7,097 nt of DNA, taken from positions 1 to 7,097 of the forward strand of contig JADGNS010000239.1 of the NCBI GenBank assembly GCA_017883355.1, given 5' to 3'. The DNA is from Candidatus Solibacter sp. (lineage in GTDB: Bacteria; Acidobacteriota; Terriglobia; Bryobacterales; Bryobacteraceae). Made by a program: the position numbers and the translations under genes. The first letter of the stretch is position 1. The number at the start of each line of letters is the position of its first letter. The notes beneath the pieces were generated by a model that did no database searches, had not been told where the DNA came from, and saw nothing but the letters and a program-made list of their open reading frames with translations. This document shows positions 1-6,073 of this stretch, piece by piece.

Positions 1-509
1 ACGACCCCAGGCGCATCATCGGCGCAATTCGCCGTCGCGCTCAGGAGATCGACCCGGCGGTGACGGTAACGGAAGCGCGCACTTTGGAGGATAATCTCGA
101 CCGCGCCCTCTTGCAGCAGCGGTTCGTGGCGACACTTGGCGGCTTCTTTGGAGTGGTGGCGTTGCTGCTGGCGGCAGTGGGAATCTACGGGGTGATGTCC
201 CAAACCGTGACGCGGCGGACCAGGGAGATCGGCATCCGGATGGCTCTGGGGGCCGAGCCTGGAAACGTACTCTGGATGATGCTCCGCGAGTCGTTGGCGA
301 TGCTGGGAATCGGCGCGGCAATCGGGCTACCTGCCGCGCTGGCATTAACAAGATATACGGAGTCGCTGCTATTCGGCGTTAAGCCGCAGGACCCGGTTAC
401 GATCGCGGGGGCGGTGTTACTACTCCTCGTGGTCACGACGCTAGCCGGCTTTCTGCCGGCCCAACGGGCAACGCGAGTGCAGCCGATGGAAGCGTTAAGG
501 CAGGGATGA
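1..509 (+). CDS. ABC transporter permease, MacB/FtsX (ADOP-type), C-terminal part
   Basis: Partial gene; the reading frame is open from the left edge (first full codon at 3) to TGA 507-509, giving 168 visible residues. It is the last membrane domain of a MacB/FtsX-type permease. Three hydrophobic segments lie at about visible residues 40-65, 95-117 and 131-152. The signature VGIYGVMSQTVTRRTREIGI runs across the cytoplasmic loop after the first of them. Further family hallmarks are IRMALGA, LLFGVKPQDP and the terminal PAQRATRVQPMEALR. Such permeases work with a separate MacB-like ATPase in mechanotransmission or export across the cell envelope, not in classical import. Large sets of duplicated orphan permeases of this kind are typical of Acidobacteriota, which is the main taxonomic hint here. 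The ATPase and the N-terminal half lie outside the window, so substrate and exact subfamily cannot be given. Confidence 0.9.
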   Translation, partial: DPRRIIGAIRRRAQEIDPAVTVTEARTLEDNLDRALLQQRFVATLGGFFGVVALLLAAVGIYGVMSQTVTRRTREIGIRMALGAEPGNVLWMMLRESLAMLGIGAAIGLPAALALTRYTESLLFGVKPQDPVTIAGAVLLLLVVTTLAGFLPAQRATRVQPMEALRQG

Positions 510-553
510 GCTTGATCTCCGGTTAACTTGATTCTGCCGTTGCGTCCTGCAAG

Positions 554-576
554 GCCCGGTGTCCTGAGCGCCGGGT
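554..576 (+). terminator. Possible weak terminator hairpin after the permease
   Basis: CCCGG at 555-559 pairs with CCGGG at 571-575. Wobble pairs 554-576 and 560-570 and a further G-C pair (561-569) extend the stem, leaving a 7-nt loop. It lies 45 nt after the permease stop. No T-run follows, so intrinsic termination is doubtful. The rest of the 510-660 spacer shows no gene. Confidence 0.28.
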
Positions 577-660
577 GTAAGTCACATTGGCCGCCGGACG
601 GTAACAACGGCGCCACATTCCACGCCTCCATATTGCGATACTCCTGGAGGGTACCCGAAT

Positions 661-2073
661 ATGTTCAAACACACCTTGCTGGCGGCACTCGCGGGCTTCA
701 GTCTTTTCGCTCAGGGACCGGGCCGCGGCAGCTCCGATCTTGCCGAACAACAAGCCGCGGCGCTCACCCGCATGAGCGCCGATGTCGCGCCGCAAGCGCA
801 GGCGATGACTGCGGCTCGCGCGGCGCTCACTGCGGCCGCCTTCGCCGAGCCGCGCAACGACACTGCCATTCACGCGAAAGCGGAGGCCGTGGGCGCCGCC
901 GAGTTGGCCCTGGCCCACGCACGCGCGGAGGCCTTTGCCAAACTGCAAGCCTCGCCCGCCAAACTCAGCCCGGATCAGGTCGCAGCGGTTAGTGGCAGGA
1001 GCGGTGCATTCCGCGCCGTTCAAACCGCTCCCGGCGGACCGGGGGGTACCGGGGGCCGCGGCACCATTCCGCGCATCCGGCAGCCGCAAATCACCGCCCT
1101 CACCCAACTCTCTACCGACGTGATGCCCTTTACGCGCACCCTCACCACCGCCCGCAACGCCCTGGCAGCGGCGGCGTTCGCCGAACCGCGTGACGATGCG
1201 GCCATCCGGTCGAAGACGGAGGCCGTCCAGGCGGCCGAACTGGCCGTCGCCAACGCCCAGGCCGACGCCTTTACGAAAATTCAAGCCTCGGCGAACAAGC
1301 TCGCCCCGGATCAGGTCACCGTCTTCGTCGCCCTGGGCGGTTCGTTCGCCGGCGTGGCCTTTACCCAGCCCGAGCCGCTGAACTTCGCCGGGCATGAAGG
1401 CTACGTCTCGCTCTTCGACGGTGCCAGCCTGAAGGGATGGGACGGCAATCCGAAGTTCTGGCGCGTGGAAGGCGGGGCGATCGTGGGTGAATCCACCCCG
1501 CAGAACCCGAGCGGGAACTCTTATCTGGTCTATCGCGACCTCGAGGCCAGGGATTTCACGCTGAAGTTCGAAATCAAGGTGGAAGGCAGCGGCGGCAGCG
1601 GCTTCCAGTACCGCAGCAAAACCGGCCTGCCCTGGCTGGCCAACATCGCCGACAACGTCACGGCCAACGTCGGCCCGGTGAACCTCAACTGGATGATGAC
1701 CGGCCCGCAGGCCGACTTCTGGCCCAGCTCGCGCGATTGGACCGGCCAGTTCTATTCCGAAAACACTCCCATGCGCATCCTCGCATGGCGCGGCCAGGTG
1801 GTGGAGGGCGCCGGTCTCGCCAGCAAGCGCCTCATGGGCAACATCGGCGACCGGCAAACGCTGGGCGGTGTCGTCAGGATGAACGACTGGAACGAGTACA
1901 CGGTCATCGCGCGCGGCGGCACCCTCATCCAAATCGTCAACGGCCAGTTGATGGCCGTGATGGTCGACGACGACCCGGCATCGTCGAACAATCAGCCGGG
2001 CTTGTTTGGCATTGAGATCGAGGCCACCACCAAGGTTTCGGTGCGCAACATCTGGGTAAGGAAGCTGAATTGA
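661..2073 (+). CDS. Secreted protein: two LTxxQ/Spy-like helical repeats fused to a DUF1080 (3-keto-disaccharide hydrolase-type) domain
   Basis: 470 residues. ATG 661 is preceded by GGAGG at 646-650 (10-nt spacing). The first 17 residues form a signal peptide (K3, hydrophobic core, likely cleavage LFA|QG), so the protein is exported. Residues 35-110 and 147-222 are tandem copies of an Ala-rich helical module ending in LSPDQV and LAPDQV. This resembles the LTxxQ motif of Spy/CpxP-type periplasmic proteins. A Gly-rich linker (about 124-134) separates the copies. Residues 246-469 are a DUF1080 domain: GYVSLFDGASLKGW, the WRVEGGAIVGES strand, LKFEIKVEGSGGSGFQYRS, then WNEYTVIARGGTLIQIVNG and the closing VRNIWVRKLN. 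Some DUF1080 members hydrolyse 3-keto-glycosides and the fold is related to GH16-like jelly rolls; activity here is inferred. The N-terminal assignment is by pattern only and less certain than the C-terminal one. The gene stands alone, with a 71-nt gap to the preferred start of the next gene. Confidence 0.92.
   Translation: MFKHTLLAALAGFSLFAQGPGRGSSDLAEQQAAALTRMSADVAPQAQAMTAARAALTAAAFAEPRNDTAIHAKAEAVGAAELALAHARAEAFAKLQASPAKLSPDQVAAVSGRSGAFRAVQTAPGGPGGTGGRGTIPRIRQPQITALTQLSTDVMPFTRTLTTARNALAAAAFAEPRDDAAIRSKTEAVQAAELAVANAQADAFTKIQASANKLAPDQVTVFVALGGSFAGVAFTQPEPLNFAGHEGYVSLFDGASLKGWDGNPKFWRVEGGAIVGESTPQNPSGNSYLVYRDLEARDFTLKFEIKVEGSGGSGFQYRSKTGLPWLANIADNVTANVGPVNLNWMMTGPQADFWPSSRDWTGQFYSENTPMRILAWRGQVVEGAGLASKRLMGNIGDRQTLGGVVRMNDWNEYTVIARGGTLIQIVNGQLMAVMVDDDPASSNNQPGLFGIEIEATTKVSVRNIWVRKLN
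763..990 (+). repeat. Intragenic repeat, copy A (residues 35-110 of the DUF1080 protein)
   Basis: This is the first of two gap-free aligned coding repeats 336 bp apart (112 codons). By hand count about 46 of 76 residues are identical to copy B. The best-conserved blocks are AAAFAEPR, AAELA and PDQV. It encodes Ala-rich amphipathic helices. Confidence 0.85.
1099..1326 (+). repeat. Intragenic repeat, copy B (residues 147-222 of the DUF1080 protein)
   Basis: This is the second copy of the helical module and aligns to copy A without gaps. Differences are spread along the length and mostly conservative (M/L, L/I, E/D, L/V). That points to an old duplication kept under protein-level constraint. 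Confidence 0.85.
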
Positions 2074-2125
2074 GAGGCGATTTCATTGCGCGGAATCGCA
2101 CACTGCCTGCCCCTGCTGCCTTTAC

Positions 2126-2134
2126 TGGTATACT
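2126..2134 (+). promoter_or_regulatory. Putative extended -10 promoter for the desaturase
   Basis: TGGTATACT fits an extended -10 element (TGn plus TATACT, 5 of 6 matches to TATAAT). No good -35 is visible at the expected distance. Transcription would start near 2141, a few bases before GTG 2145, giving an almost leaderless mRNA. It is seen only as a motif match. Confidence 0.33.
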
Positions 2135-2144
2135 TGCAGCCGAC

Positions 2145-3158
2145 GTGCCACCTCCCCCTACGCAATTCCTCAACTCGGTATCGCAGGAACCACACCGCGA
2201 CCGCACCAGAACGCTCTTGCGCAACCACCCGGAATTGCGGCGGTTCATCGGCAAGAATCCCTATACCGTCCTGATGATCCTGGGTTGTGTTTCGCTGCAG
2301 GTGGGCCTGGCGGTGCTGCTCAGAGACTCGCCATGGTGGGTGATTCTTGCGGTGGCGTTTACCGCCGGAGCCTGCGCCAGCCATGCTTTATGGACGCTGA
2401 TTCATGAGTGCTCGCACAACCTGATCTTCTCGAAATCCTATCTGAACACCATTGCCTCCATCGCCGCCAATTTGCCGCACCTTTTGCCCAGCGCAGTTGC
2501 CTTCCAGCGGTATCACATGAAGCACCATGCCTTCCAGGGGGTCTACGCCCTGGATGCCGACCTGCCGAGTTATTGGGAAGCCCGGCTGGTTGGGAATTCG
2601 GCCATCGGGAAGGCACTATGGCTGCTGCTGTTTCCCATTTTTCAAGTGACACGGCCGCCTCGTCTGAAAGAAATCCGCATGTTCGACCGGTGGATTCTGC
2701 TGAACTTTGCGGTGCAACTCACTTTCGACGCGGCGATCTACATCTTCCTCGGGCCGAAGGCTTTTTTCTATCTGCTGGCGTCGTTCTTCTTTTCGGTGGG
2801 GCTGCATCCGCTGGGCGCCCGCTGGATCCAGGAGCACTACCTCTTCGCGCCGCCGCAAGAAACTTACAGCTACTACGGCCCCTTCAATAAGATCGCCTTC
2901 AACGTGGGATACCACAACGAGCACCACGACCTTCCGTCGGTGCCGTGGAACCGCCTTCCCCAGATCCGCAGCGGCGCGCCGGAAATGTACGATTCGCTGG
3001 TGTACCACACCTCGTGGAGCAGGCTGCTGCTGAAGTTTGTTTTCGACCCGGGCATGTGCCTGTTCTCGCGCGCGGCCCGCACCGAAAGGGGCCGCGTCGC
3101 GCTCAACGCCGAGGTCAAGCCCGATATCGAGTTCCTCGAAGCGTACCAGCGGACTTAG
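2145..3158 (+). CDS. Membrane fatty-acid desaturase, sphingolipid delta-4 desaturase (DES1/DEGS)-like
   Basis: 337 residues from GTG 2145. It is a di-iron membrane desaturase with all three histidine boxes: HECSH (87-91), HMKHH (124-128) and HNEHHD (257-262). Landmarks shared with eukaryotic dihydroceramide delta-4 desaturases are the N-terminal PHRDRTR, NLPHLLPSAVAFQRYHMKHH, GLHPLGARWIQEHY, ETYSYYGPFN and FNVGYHNEHHDLPSVPW. Several hydrophobic segments fit a multi-pass inner-membrane enzyme. Known family members introduce a delta-4 double bond or hydroxyl into sphinganine chains; the bacterial substrate is not evident, and other acyl lipids are possible. Start choice: an in-frame TTG at 2070 overlaps the previous stop (TTGA) and has an AAGGA sequence at 2058-2062. 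However, the extra 25 residues have no family counterpart and low third-position GC (about 12 of 26 codons), so GTG 2145 is preferred. It lies 3 nt upstream of the acetyltransferase. Confidence 0.92.
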   Translation: MPPPPTQFLNSVSQEPHRDRTRTLLRNHPELRRFIGKNPYTVLMILGCVSLQVGLAVLLRDSPWWVILAVAFTAGACASHALWTLIHECSHNLIFSKSYLNTIASIAANLPHLLPSAVAFQRYHMKHHAFQGVYALDADLPSYWEARLVGNSAIGKALWLLLFPIFQVTRPPRLKEIRMFDRWILLNFAVQLTFDAAIYIFLGPKAFFYLLASFFFSVGLHPLGARWIQEHYLFAPPQETYSYYGPFNKIAFNVGYHNEHHDLPSVPWNRLPQIRSGAPEMYDSLVYHTSWSRLLLKFVFDPGMCLFSRAARTERGRVALNAEVKPDIEFLEAYQRT

Positions 3159-3161
3159 CCT

Positions 3162-4016
3162 ATGCAGCCCGTCCCGGCCCTCCGGGCGATGACCATTGAC
3201 GACATCGCTGGCGGAATGCGCCTGTGCCGCGCCAGCGGATGGAATCAACTGGAAGAGGACTGGCGCCTTTTCCTGGACTCCCCCGGCAGCGGAGTGGTGC
3301 TGATCGAAAGAGGCGGGAACGTTCTGGGGACCGCCGCCTACCTGCGCTACGATGCCCTGGCGTGGATCGCTATGATGCTCGTCGACCCCGCCGAACGCCG
3401 TGCGGGCCTGGGCGCGCACTTGCTGGCCGAAGCGCTTGCCGCCCTGGCCGATGCCACGTGCGTTGGTCTCGACGCGACTCCCGCCGGCGAACCGCTGTAC
3501 CGGCGCTTCGGGTTCGTAGGGGACTACAGCCTCGTCCGGACTAAGGCGACCGTCGATCGCGCACGTTTTCCGAACCCCCTGGGCCCAGCGCGCCACATGC
3601 TCCAAAGCGACCTGGAGGCGGTGTGTCGTCGGGATCGCGAGGTCTTCGGTGCGGATCGCGGCAGGCTGCTGGCGGCGTGGTTCGAGCGCGCCCCGGAGTG
3701 CGCCTGGATGGTGGATGACGCCAGCGGGGTCAAAGGCTACACCTTCGGACGCCCGGGCTATCGCTACTACCAATTGGGCCCGGTGGTGGCCACCGACGCC
3801 GCCACCGCGCGCGACATGGCGACGCACTGCCTTTCGCCGCTTAACGGTAGAGTGTTCGCGATCGATGTGCCGCTGCTCGACGAGGAGTGGCTCGACTTTT
3901 TGAAATCGGTGGGGTTCGCGGAAGAACGCCGCTTTGTGCGTATGTTTCTCCGCGGACACGTCCACCCGGGCATTCCCGCGCGCCAGTACGCCATATGCGG
4001 CCCCGAGTTCGCCTGA
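3162..4016 (+). CDS. GNAT-family N-acetyltransferase with a second C-terminal domain (YitH-like)
   Basis: 284 residues. The N-terminal GNAT domain (about 8-130) carries SGWNQLEEDWRLFL (25-38), a typical opening for this subgroup. The acetyl-CoA pyrophosphate loop VDPAERRAGLGAHLL is at 74-88, and LDATPAGEPLYRRFGFV at 103-119. Residues about 145-280 form a second domain resembling the C-terminal acetyltransferase-like half of YitH-type proteins (GVKGYTFGRPGYRYYQLGPV, then VGF near 250). The family transfers an acetyl or acyl group from CoA to an amine; the substrate here is unknown. ATG 3162 lies 3 nt after the desaturase stop, so translation is probably coupled. An internal ATG at 3189 is an alternative start that would drop nine residues ahead of the domain. 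The tight pairing with a lipid desaturase hints at a shared membrane-lipid role, but only by position. Confidence 0.88.
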   Translation: MQPVPALRAMTIDDIAGGMRLCRASGWNQLEEDWRLFLDSPGSGVVLIERGGNVLGTAAYLRYDALAWIAMMLVDPAERRAGLGAHLLAEALAALADATCVGLDATPAGEPLYRRFGFVGDYSLVRTKATVDRARFPNPLGPARHMLQSDLEAVCRRDREVFGADRGRLLAAWFERAPECAWMVDDASGVKGYTFGRPGYRYYQLGPVVATDAATARDMATHCLSPLNGRVFAIDVPLLDEEWLDFLKSVGFAEERRFVRMFLRGHVHPGIPARQYAICGPEFA

Positions 4017-4028
4017 ACGCGTAGCGTA

Positions 4029-4058
4029 GCAGGCGGGGTACCCTCTGGGTCCGCCTGC
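4029..4058. terminator. Hairpin between convergent genes, probable bidirectional terminator
   Basis: A perfect 8-bp stem pairs GCAGGCGG (4029-4036) with CCGCCTGC (4051-4058). Inside it, ACCC-TCT-GGGT (4040-4050) forms an inner hairpin, leaving a 3-nt bulge at 4037-4039. It occupies the 47-bp gap between the acetyltransferase stop and the stop of the opposing aminotransferase. No T-run follows on either strand, so it may be a pausing or RNA-stabilising structure instead. Confidence 0.5.
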
Positions 4059-4063
4059 CAACC

Positions 4064-5182
4064 TCATGCCTGCCGCAGCGCGTCGGCCAGCGCTTGCAGA
4101 ATCAATTGCACGTTTTCGGCGGTGGAACTGTAGCCCATGGTGCCGATGCGGAACACCTTGCCGGCCAGCGGTCCGAAACCGCCGGCGATCTCCATGCTGT
4201 ACTTCTCCAGGAGAAACTGCCGGACCTTGGCGTCGTCCACGCCCTTGGGAACGCACGGCGTGTTGAGTGTCCAAAGACGGTGACCGGCGGGAACGTGCAT
4301 GCTCAGGCCCATGGCCTCGATGCCGGCGACGAAAGCCTCGTGGTTGCTGCGGTGGCGCTGCCAACGCGCTTGCAGACCTTCCTCGGCAACCATGGCGAGC
4401 CCTTCGCGCAGGGCGTAGAACATGGTGGCGGATGCCGTGTGGTGATACTTGTGCCCGGTGTAGAAGGTGTCGAGAAGCTGTAGGTCGAGATAGAAGGATT
4501 GCACCGGCGTCTTCCGCGACTTGAGGCGATCCAGGGCGCGCGGCGAGACCGTGACCGGCGACAGGCCGGGAGGGCAGCCGAGTCCTTTCTGGGAACAACT
4601 GTAGGCGATGTCGATGCCGGTTTCGTCCACCAGCACCGGCATGCCGCCCAGCGAGGTCACGCAATCGGCAATGGTGAGCGCGTCCATTTCATGAGCCGCT
4701 TCGCAAATGGGCTGCGCCTGATTGTAGAGTCCGGTGGAAGTCTCAGCCTGGACGAAGGCGACCACGCGGGGCCGTTCGCGGCGGATGAACTCGCGGGCCT
4801 CCTGCGCGTCAAACGGCTCGCCCCATGGCTTGGACAGGCGCACCACTTCGCCGCCGTGACGGCGCGCCATTTCGCCGATGCGGTCGCCGAAAAACCCGTT
4901 GGTGAGCAGCGCGAACTTCTCGCCGGGCTCGATGAAGTTGGCCACCGCGGTTTCCATGCCGGCGCTACCGGTGCCGGAAACGGCGATGTTGAACTGGTTC
5001 TTGGTGGAAAAAGCGTAGCCCAGCAGGGTGCGGACCTCTTCGACCACCTGGAAGAAGAACGGATCGAGATGGCCCACCACGGGCTGCGCCATGGCCTGGT
5101 AGACGCGGGGCGCGACCATGCTGGGTCCGGGTCCGAAGAGAAGGCGCTGCGGCGCCTGAAGGGGAGCATACGATTGCGGCAT
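4064..5182 (-). CDS. Alanine-glyoxylate / serine-glyoxylate-type aminotransferase (class V, PLP-dependent)
   Basis: 372 residues from ATG 5182; an adjoining GTG at 5185 would add one residue. It is a fold-type I class V aminotransferase. It shows LFGPGPSMVAPRV (15-27), SGTGSAGME for PLP phosphate binding (69-77), QAETSTG (145-151), ADCVTSLGGMP with the PLP-nitrogen Asp at 173, and YSCSQKGLGCPPGLSP with the Schiff-base Lys at 199. It also has SFYLD, YHHTA (246-250) and GKVFRIGTMG with the carboxylate-binding Arg at 345. Length and motifs match AGXT-like enzymes across the chain. These transfer an amino group from alanine or serine to glyoxylate (or a related keto acid) in the cytoplasm; which donor is used cannot be read off. 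No Shine-Dalgarno is visible. A TAAACT hexamer at 5190-5195 (minus strand) could be a -10 for a leaderless mRNA. The stop codon of an orphan Gfo/Idh gene end lies just upstream. Confidence 0.93.
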   Translation of the reverse strand: MPQSYAPLQAPQRLLFGPGPSMVAPRVYQAMAQPVVGHLDPFFFQVVEEVRTLLGYAFSTKNQFNIAVSGTGSAGMETAVANFIEPGEKFALLTNGFFGDRIGEMARRHGGEVVRLSKPWGEPFDAQEAREFIRRERPRVVAFVQAETSTGLYNQAQPICEAAHEMDALTIADCVTSLGGMPVLVDETGIDIAYSCSQKGLGCPPGLSPVTVSPRALDRLKSRKTPVQSFYLDLQLLDTFYTGHKYHHTASATMFYALREGLAMVAEEGLQARWQRHRSNHEAFVAGIEAMGLSMHVPAGHRLWTLNTPCVPKGVDDAKVRQFLLEKYSMEIAGGFGPLAGKVFRIGTMGYSSTAENVQLILQALADALRQA

Positions 5183-5197
5183 CACGTTCAGTTTAAC

Positions 5198-5278
5198 TCA
5201 GACTGCCCGGTCGCCCGTCCAGCGCATGCGCCGCCCGTTTTTCAGCGACAGGTTCGCCATCTGCACCACCAGCGCGGC
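5198..5278 (-). pseudogene. Orphan 3' end of a Gfo/Idh/MocA gene (left direct repeat)
   Basis: On the minus strand these 81 bases encode AALVVQMANLSLKNGRRM, then RWTGDRAV and TGA. This is 24 of 26 residues identical to the C-terminus of the intact oxidoreductase ending at 6081, and 75 of 81 bases identical. The differences are GCC/GCG, CTG/TTG and CGG/AGG (silent), TGA/TAA at the stop, and N/H and D/E. No homology continues past 5278, where the frame runs into unrelated sequence and meets a TAA roughly 40 nt further upstream. It has no start or catalytic domain and is a remnant. Its stop lies 12 nt before GTG 5185 of the aminotransferase. Confidence 0.88.
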
Positions 5279-5330
5279 GCATAACTTGCCACGTTTCCGG
5301 AAGACGCTACGAGAATGGGCTTACACCGGC

Positions 5331-5624
5331 TCACGCCGCGGGCGGGATATACCGCTTGACGGCAATGCTGCGCGCTTGCTGTCGCGTTTTCGCCACGTCG
5401 TAGGCGAGTTGCATCCCGAGCAGATGATCCATGTCCGGACCAAAGGCCTTTTCGATGCGCAGTGCCATTTCTGCCGTTAAAGCGGCCTTGCCGCGGAGAA
5501 GGTCGGAGAGGGTCGCGCGCCGCACTTTCAAAACCTCCGCCGCCTTCGAGACGCTGAGCCCGAGCGCTTCAATAACCTCCGTCCTGATGAGATCGCCCGG
5601 ATGGGGAGGGTTCTTCATGGGCAT
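5331..5624 (-). CDS. higA: HigA-type antitoxin, XRE-family HTH protein
   Basis: 97 residues. It is the antitoxin of the adjacent HigB toxin: in the family it binds and inhibits the toxin and represses the operon. The N-terminus MPMKNPPHPGDLIRTEVIEA is a HigA/VapI hallmark. The helix-turn-helix spans about 24-46 (SVSKAAEVLKVRRATLSDLLRGK region). The C-terminal tail is basic (RQQARSIAVKR). ATG 5624 is chosen because GGAGG at 5631-5635 sits 6 nt upstream. A longer in-frame start at 5648 would overlap the toxin stop and lacks that support; ATG 5618 would sit 12 nt from the GGAGG. The Shine-Dalgarno overlaps the toxin stop codon (TAGGAGG), and the start is 10 nt after it, so the two are translationally coupled. 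Its probable operator is the palindrome at 5950-5966. Confidence 0.93.
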   Translation of the reverse strand: MPMKNPPHPGDLIRTEVIEALGLSVSKAAEVLKVRRATLSDLLRGKAALTAEMALRIEKAFGPDMDHLLGMQLAYDVAKTRQQARSIAVKRYIPPAA

Positions 5625-5634
5625 TATGGGCCTC

Positions 5635-5925
5635 CTAGTGATAGTCAATCAAATCGATATCGCTGGCTGTATTCGCCTCTTCGTGGTAGCGAAAAATCAA
5701 CCGCCAGTTTCCCGTAACGGTCAAACTCCAGAAACCGCTCAAATCGCCTTTCAGCCGATGCAATTTCCACCCCGGAAACCGGCTCACCTGATCCAGGCCG
5801 TTGGCCGTCTCCAGCGCGAACAGAAGCTTACGTAGCTTGTCAGCCATCGCGGCCGGTACCCCTTTGGCGTGGTCACCAGCATGGATCTGTTTCAGCCCTT
5901 TATGCCGAAAACCGGTCAGTCGCAT
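5635..5925 (-). CDS. higB: HigB-type toxin, RelE-superfamily mRNA interferase
   Basis: 96 residues from ATG 5925. HigB toxins are ribosome-dependent mRNA endonucleases that block translation. It matches the Proteus-type HigB closely: FRHKGLKQI near the start, KLHRLKGDLSGFWSLTV at 54-70, GNWRLIFRY at 72-80, and a C-terminal DYH. The residues known as catalytic in that family are present: His56 (the KLH histidine), Asp94, Tyr95 and the terminal His96; Arg75 of NWR is also kept. The toxin therefore looks intact and active. As usual for higBA, the toxin gene precedes the antitoxin gene. Only a weak purine-rich stretch (AGAGAAAG) precedes the start, against a strong site for the antitoxin. This would favour antitoxin synthesis. 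Confidence 0.94.
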   Translation of the reverse strand: MRLTGFRHKGLKQIHAGDHAKGVPAAMADKLRKLLFALETANGLDQVSRFPGWKLHRLKGDLSGFWSLTVTGNWRLIFRYHEEANTASDIDLIDYH

Positions 5926-5944
5926 CGCGTTGCTTTCTCTTTAA

Positions 5945-5973
5945 ATTATGTACGGTCATACCGTACGAGTCAA
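5945..5973 (-). promoter_or_regulatory. higBA promoter (sigma70-like)
   Basis: On the minus strand, TTGACT (5968-5973) is separated by exactly 17 bp from CATAAT (5945-5950). Each hexamer is 5 of 6 to consensus. Transcription should start near 5938, about 12 nt before the higB ATG. Confidence 0.75.
5950..5966. promoter_or_regulatory. Palindromic operator, probable HigA (HigBA) binding site
   Basis: GTACGGT-CAT-ACCGTAC is a perfect 7-bp inverted repeat with a 3-bp centre. It fills the spacer between the -35 and -10 of the higBA promoter and touches the -10. Such a position fits autorepression by an XRE-type antitoxin dimer. Assignment to HigA is inferred from position. Confidence 0.72.
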
Positions 5974-6053
5974 GTCCAGGAAGTTCCTCTGCCGCATCGT
6001 CGCAGTAACTTGTCTCCGAACGCACTGCCTTTAGCGGTCCACCGCAGCGTCCG

Positions 6054-6073
6054 CCGGCAGCGTCACGCTCCGG
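6054..6073 (-). terminator. Hairpin just after the oxidoreductase stop, possible terminator
   Basis: CCGG-C-AGCGT at 6054-6063 faces ACGCT-CCGG at 6065-6073, forming a GC-rich hairpin with one bulged base and a tight loop. It begins 7 nt after the stop codon on the minus strand. No T-run follows in that direction, so factor-independent termination is uncertain. Confidence 0.35.

Noticed and set aside
634..642. TGCGATACT as an extended -10 for the DUF1080 gene
   Set aside because: Its predicted start would fall on or after the GGAGG ribosome binding site at 646-650, so the two signals conflict and the ribosome site is stronger.
523..1932. A 469-codon open frame on the minus strand opposite the DUF1080 gene
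   Set aside because: It mirrors a high-GC gene with a signal peptide and recognisable domain on the plus strand. Its translation is low-complexity in Gly, Ala, Arg and Val with no family motif.
2616..4664. A 682-codon minus-strand open frame across the desaturase, acetyltransferase and aminotransferase 3' end
   Set aside because: It overlaps three convincing genes and its product is rich in Arg, Gly and His without domains. It is a GC-driven shadow frame.
4499..5284. A 261-codon plus-strand open frame opposite the aminotransferase
   Set aside because: The minus-strand aminotransferase is unambiguous by its PLP motifs; this is its shadow.
5978..5988. Short palindrome AGGAA-G-TTCCT upstream of the higBA promoter
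   Set aside because: Only 5-bp arms, and it lies outside the promoter hexamers; expected by chance in this length.
5282..6012. TAACTTG shared near both inner edges of the higBA module (5282-5288 and 6006-6012)
   Set aside because: Seven bases with no longer alignment and not at the exact repeat boundaries; too weak to call terminal repeats.
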